Assembly: GCF_963677845.1 (NCBI RefSeq)
Contig: NZ_OY782498.1
Coordinates: forward strand, 2,797,518 to 2,861,517
DNA from: an uncultured Pseudodesulfovibrio sp.
GTDB taxonomy: Bacteria > Desulfobacterota > Desulfovibrionia > Desulfovibrionales > Desulfovibrionaceae
Length of the DNA: 64,000 nt
Direction: 5' to 3'
Position 1 is the stretch's first letter. The number at the start of each line of letters is the position of its first letter. The translations under genes and the position numbers were made by a program. Below the pieces are notes generated by a model. It was not told the DNA's origin. It was given only the letters and a program-made list of their open reading frames with translations, and searched no databases. Below, one piece after another: positions 61,241 through 64,000 of the stretch.

Positions 61241-62500
61241 CTAAAATTGGACTTTCCGAGCCGCCTCAAGCGTCTTTTCAAAATCTTCATCCGTATGAGC
61301 GAAAGAAGTAAAGGCGCACTCGAAGCCAGCCGGTGCCAAATACACACCTTGAGCCAACATCTGCTGCCAGTAGGTTGCATAGGCTTCAGAATCACACTGG
61401 CCGGATTCGATCATATTAGTCACCGGCTTGTCTGAAAAATACATGGTAAAAGCGGAACCGATCTGCACCAAATGCACAGGCTTGCCCTTACCCTCCACGA
61501 TGGATGCCAACTCTTCGGCAAAAGCCGTGGTTCGGGCCTCCAGAGCAGCGTAATCGCACTCGGCCAAACGGTGCAAGGTTGCCAGACCAGCGGCCATGGC
61601 GACGGGGTTGCCGGACAGTGTACCAGCTTGGAATACGCCACCTACCGGGGCCATGTGTTCCATAATTTCACGTTTGCCACCGAAACAGCCCACGGGGAAA
61701 CCTCCGCCGATAATCTTGCCAAGGGTGGTTAGGTCTGGAGTAATGCCGTAGCGCTCCTGAGCACCGCCGCGAGCCAATCTAAAACCAGTAATGACTTCAT
61801 CAAAGATAAGAACCGCGCCGTACTGAGTACATACGTCACGCAAGCCCTGAAGAAAGCCTTCTTTAGGCTTAACCAGTCCCATATTGCCTGCGGCAGGCTC
61901 CACAATGACACAAGCAATCTCGTCGCCGGACTCTTCAAAAAGGGCCTTCACCGCGTCGAGATCATTGTACTGAGCAAGCAGCGTGTGCTTTGTCACTTCT
62001 TCGGGAACACCCGGAGTGCCGGGAACAACGGCTGCGGCAGAACCGGCAGCAGCCAAGAATGCGTCAGCATGGCCGTGATAGTTGCCGATGAACTTCACGA
62101 ACTTGTTGCGGCCAGTATACCCTCGCGCCAAACGCAAAGCAGACATCGTGGCCTCAGTGCCGGAAGAGACCATGCGCATCATGTCCATGGAAGGGACAAG
62201 CTTGTTGATGGCTTCGGCCAGAGCGACCTCGCCGAAACAGGGTGCACCATAGCTGGAGCCTTGATCAATGGCCTTGTGCGCAGCCTCGGATACGGCAGGG
62301 TCCTGATGACCAAGAATCTGCGGTCCCCAGGAAAAAACGTAATCAATGTATTTGCGGCCATCAACATCGTACAGATACGCGCCTTTGGCGTTCTCGATGA
62401 AGACAGGTTCAGCATTGACATACCTGCAAGCACGCAGGGGAGAATTGACACCGCCGGGCATAAGAGTCTGAGCCTTGGCGTAGAGTTCTTTTGAGTTCAT
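61241..62500 (-). CDS. hemL: glutamate-1-semialdehyde 2,1-aminomutase
   Basis: Makes 5-aminolevulinate from glutamate-1-semialdehyde in the C5 tetrapyrrole route. [77 protein letters not shown] and the PLP lysine in [18 protein letters not shown] are all present, 419 residues. It follows the siroheme decarboxylase gene by about 27 bases, linking haem precursors with the siroheme-based haem route. Confidence 0.96.
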   Translation of the reverse strand: MNSKELYAKAQTLMPGGVNSPLRACRYVNAEPVFIENAKGAYLYDVDGRKYIDYVFSWGPQILGHQDPAVSEAAHKAIDQGSSYGAPCFGEVALAEAINKLVPSMDMMRMVSSGTEATMSALRLARGYTGRNKFVKFIGNYHGHADAFLAAAGSAAAVVPGTPGVPEEVTKHTLLAQYNDLDAVKALFEESGDEIACVIVEPAAGNMGLVKPKEGFLQGLRDVCTQYGAVLIFDEVITGFRLARGGAQERYGITPDLTTLGKIIGGGFPVGCFGGKREIMEHMAPVGGVFQAGTLSGNPVAMAAGLATLHRLAECDYAALEARTTAFAEELASIVEGKGKPVHLVQIGSAFTMYFSDKPVTNMIESGQCDSEAYATYWQQMLAQGVYLAPAGFECAFTSFAHTDEDFEKTLEAARKVQF

Positions 62501-62527
62501 GACAGCCTCGAATATGTATCGAATTAT

Positions 62528-63004
62528 TTATTTGAAATAGACCATGGAGGTCTTCTTGAGCTCTTTGAGAGACTTCAACACGCAGTTGTCGTCGATACCG
62601 ATGATCTGCTCCAGTTCGGCCACCACTTCATTGGCATGCCCAGGCCGTTCGCCGTGAATCATCGTATATAAATTGTACGTCCACTCCGGGTAGGTGCGAC
62701 GGATATAACAATGAGATATCTCGGGCCGAGCCGCACAAATTTCGCCAATCTCATCACTCCGTTCCTCCGGCACGCGCCACGCCACCATGGCGTTGTGGCC
62801 GTAGCCTGCCTTCTGATGTCTGAGCGTAGCCCCGAAGCGACGAATAATCTTGCGCTCCTTGAGGTCGGCCAAAAGGTTGATGACATCCTGCTCGTCCACG
62901 CCCACTGCCTCGGCAATAGTCTTGAACGGCTGCTCGGTGTCCGGCAGATCAGTGCCTGCCAGAGCGAGTATCCTTTCTTCGGTCTCGGTAAATTGTATAG
63001 CCAT
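62528..63004 (-). CDS. siroheme decarboxylase subunit (AhbA/AhbB type, Lrp/AsnC fold)
   Basis: TETEERILALAGTDLPDTEQPFKTIAEAVGVDEQDVINLLADLKERKIIRRFGATLRHQKAGYGHNAMVAWRVPEE carries the winged-helix start and the FGATLRHQKAGYGHNAMVAW block of AhbA/AhbB/NirD-type siroheme decarboxylases. These remove acetate carboxyls from siroheme in the haem route of sulfate reducers. I cannot tell A from B subunit; the second is not in the window. The start at 63004 (MAIQFTE) has no good ribosome-binding site; an ATG 54 bases earlier (MKSCTWL) follows GGGGG and is possible. Confidence 0.85.
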   Translation of the reverse strand: MAIQFTETEERILALAGTDLPDTEQPFKTIAEAVGVDEQDVINLLADLKERKIIRRFGATLRHQKAGYGHNAMVAWRVPEERSDEIGEICAARPEISHCYIRRTYPEWTYNLYTMIHGERPGHANEVVAELEQIIGIDDNCVLKSLKELKKTSMVYFK

Positions 63005-63144
63005 GGGAGGGTCTATACATCCGGCTGAAACAGGATGCAACCATGTGCACGATTTCATCTCACTGCCCCCAGATTGAGGACTTGCCACCAACTCCCGCCC
63101 CACGTATGCTAAAAAACTGTATAAAGCACGAAAGGAGTCCTTGC

Positions 63145-64000
63145 ATGAAAATAGCAGTTCTGGGCGCAGGTGCCTGGGGAACAACCCTGGCCGACATGCT
63201 CGCAAAGAACGATGTAAACACCACTTTATGGGCACGTGAGCCTGAAGTGGTGGCCAATATCCGTGAAAAAAGAGAAAATTCAACTTTTCTTCCGGGCGTC
63301 ACCCTGTCCGAAAAGCTCAATATTGAATCCGACCCTGAAACAGCTTTTGCCGGCGCCGACTACTTTTTGGTCGTCATCCCCAGTCAATTCATCCGGCCCG
63401 CCCTTGAAGGGTTCCGGGATATCCTGCCGATGAATCCGGTAATCGTCTGTGCTTCAAAAGGCATCGAACTGAATTCTCTGGCCCCCATGTCTCGTGTGGT
63501 CGCCGAAGCACTTGAAGGTAAACGTCCCCGTTACGCATCGCTGTCCGGGCCATCCTTTGCCGCCGAGGTCTCCGCCGACATGCCCACATCCGTTTCTCTG
63601 GGCTGTGAAGACCATGAGCTTGGCCGTGAATTACAGGAAGCTTTTTCCACTCCATTTTTCCGAGTCTATTTCACGCCCGATTATCGCGGCGTGGAGCTGG
63701 GCGGTGCGGTCAAGAATGTTATCGCCATCGCCGCAGGCATGGCCGATGGTCTCAATTTCGGCCATGACGCCAGAGCCGCACTCATCACCCGAGGACTGGC
63801 CGAACTGAGCCGCCTTGGTGAAGCCATGGGTGGACAGGAGCGTACCTTCATGGGGTTGTCCGGCATGGGTGATCTCGTGTTGACCTGTACCGGCGACCTT
63901 TCCCGCAACCGACAGGTGGGCTTGAAACTCGGTCAGGGCCAAAAGCTCGACGACATCATCAATGAGATGAAAGCAGTGGCCGAAGGCGTCAAAACCACCA
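63145..64000 (+). CDS. gpsA: glycerol-3-phosphate dehydrogenase [NAD(P)+], truncated at the window end
   Basis: Makes sn-glycerol-3-phosphate for phospholipids. MKIAVLGAGAWGTTLADMLA is the nucleotide-binding start, and SLSGPSFAAEVSADMPTSVSL, GVELGGAVKNVIAIAAGMADGLNFGHDARAALITRGLAEL and GLSGMGDLVLTCTGDLSRNR (with the catalytic lysine in AVKNV) complete the signature. AAAGGAG lies eight to nine bases before the ATG. 285 codons are in the window; the last 45 or so residues lie beyond it. Confidence 0.95.
   Translation, partial: MKIAVLGAGAWGTTLADMLAKNDVNTTLWAREPEVVANIREKRENSTFLPGVTLSEKLNIESDPETAFAGADYFLVVIPSQFIRPALEGFRDILPMNPVIVCASKGIELNSLAPMSRVVAEALEGKRPRYASLSGPSFAAEVSADMPTSVSLGCEDHELGRELQEAFSTPFFRVYFTPDYRGVELGGAVKNVIAIAAGMADGLNFGHDARAALITRGLAELSRLGEAMGGQERTFMGLSGMGDLVLTCTGDLSRNRQVGLKLGQGQKLDDIINEMKAVAEGVKTT

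Noticed and set aside
1..64000. CRISPR array, insertion sequence, prophage, tRNA or rRNA genes
   Set aside because: No regularly spaced repeats, transposase or integrase motifs, or cloverleaf-type sequences were noticed on reading; short tRNAs could still be missed by eye.

Overview
The window looks like chromosome of a sulfate-reducing bacterium of the Desulfovibrionales, most likely a Desulfovibrio or Pseudodesulfovibrio relative. The evidence is gene content: tetrahaem cytochrome c3, a perR/rubrerythrin/desulfoferrodoxin/rubredoxin/rubredoxin:oxygen oxidoreductase set, a haem-c chemoreceptor, futalosine-route menaquinone synthesis, a siroheme decarboxylase (alternative haem route) and a mannose-type PTS remnant. 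The assignment is inference from content; no rRNA or tRNA was seen.

Layout. 1-2.7 kb: start of a sugar-nucleotide epimerase, a secreted VWA-OmpA protein, a small secreted protein, YwbE and a YaiI-type protein. 2.7-6.3 kb, minus strand: oxygen-defence block perR, rbr, dfx, a two-domain rubredoxin and roo, with terminators and palindromes between the genes. 6.5-9.0 kb: haem-binding chemoreceptor plus tetrahaem cytochrome. 9.2-16.6 kb: purL, polyprenyl diphosphate synthase, mqnB, a nucleotide-sugar dehydrogenase and ubiE (quinone synthesis, purines, polysaccharide). 16.9-21.7 kb: tetR-adaptor-RND pump operon behind a clear promoter with twin palindromes. 21.8-25.3 kb: creA with a Nif11-like small protein, a beta-barrel candidate, a flavin/ferredoxin fusion and an AraC regulator. 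25.5-31.8 kb: secA, a membrane protein, and a glcD/glcF-type 2-hydroxyacid oxidase pair. 31.8-32.8 kb: gene-free DNA full of hairpins.

32.8-40.6 kb: Gfo/Idh oxidoreductase, yraN-rsmI, bioB-bioY, PTS EIID-HPr-EI and smpB. 40.6-47.2 kb: three copies of a dispersed hairpin element around a membrane protein gene, then the conserved ffh-rpsP-khpA-rimM-trmD-rplS-rnhB cluster. 47.4-57.1 kb: periplasmic binding protein, potassium-channel-like and Kef-type transporters, a polyferredoxin membrane protein, dksA-like and aminotransferase pair, SDR, lipoprotein, APH-fold kinase and SelO. 57.2-64 kb: very acidic LDD-repeat protein, cytochrome c3, cobJ-cbiG, hemL, siroheme decarboxylase and the start of gpsA.

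Much of the window serves anaerobic respiration: menaquinone (mqnB, polyprenyl synthase, ubiE), tetrapyrroles (hemL, siroheme decarboxylase, cbiG, cobJ), multihaem cytochromes, and oxygen/superoxide/peroxide removal fed by rubredoxin. No CRISPR array, insertion sequence or prophage was found. The most unusual items are the rubredoxin gene with a second ribosome-binding site and start inside its linker, a three-copy dispersed element whose stems differ but remain paired, a structured 950-base gap, a histone-H1-like tail on UbiE, and a haem chemoreceptor co-transcribed with a tetrahaem cytochrome.
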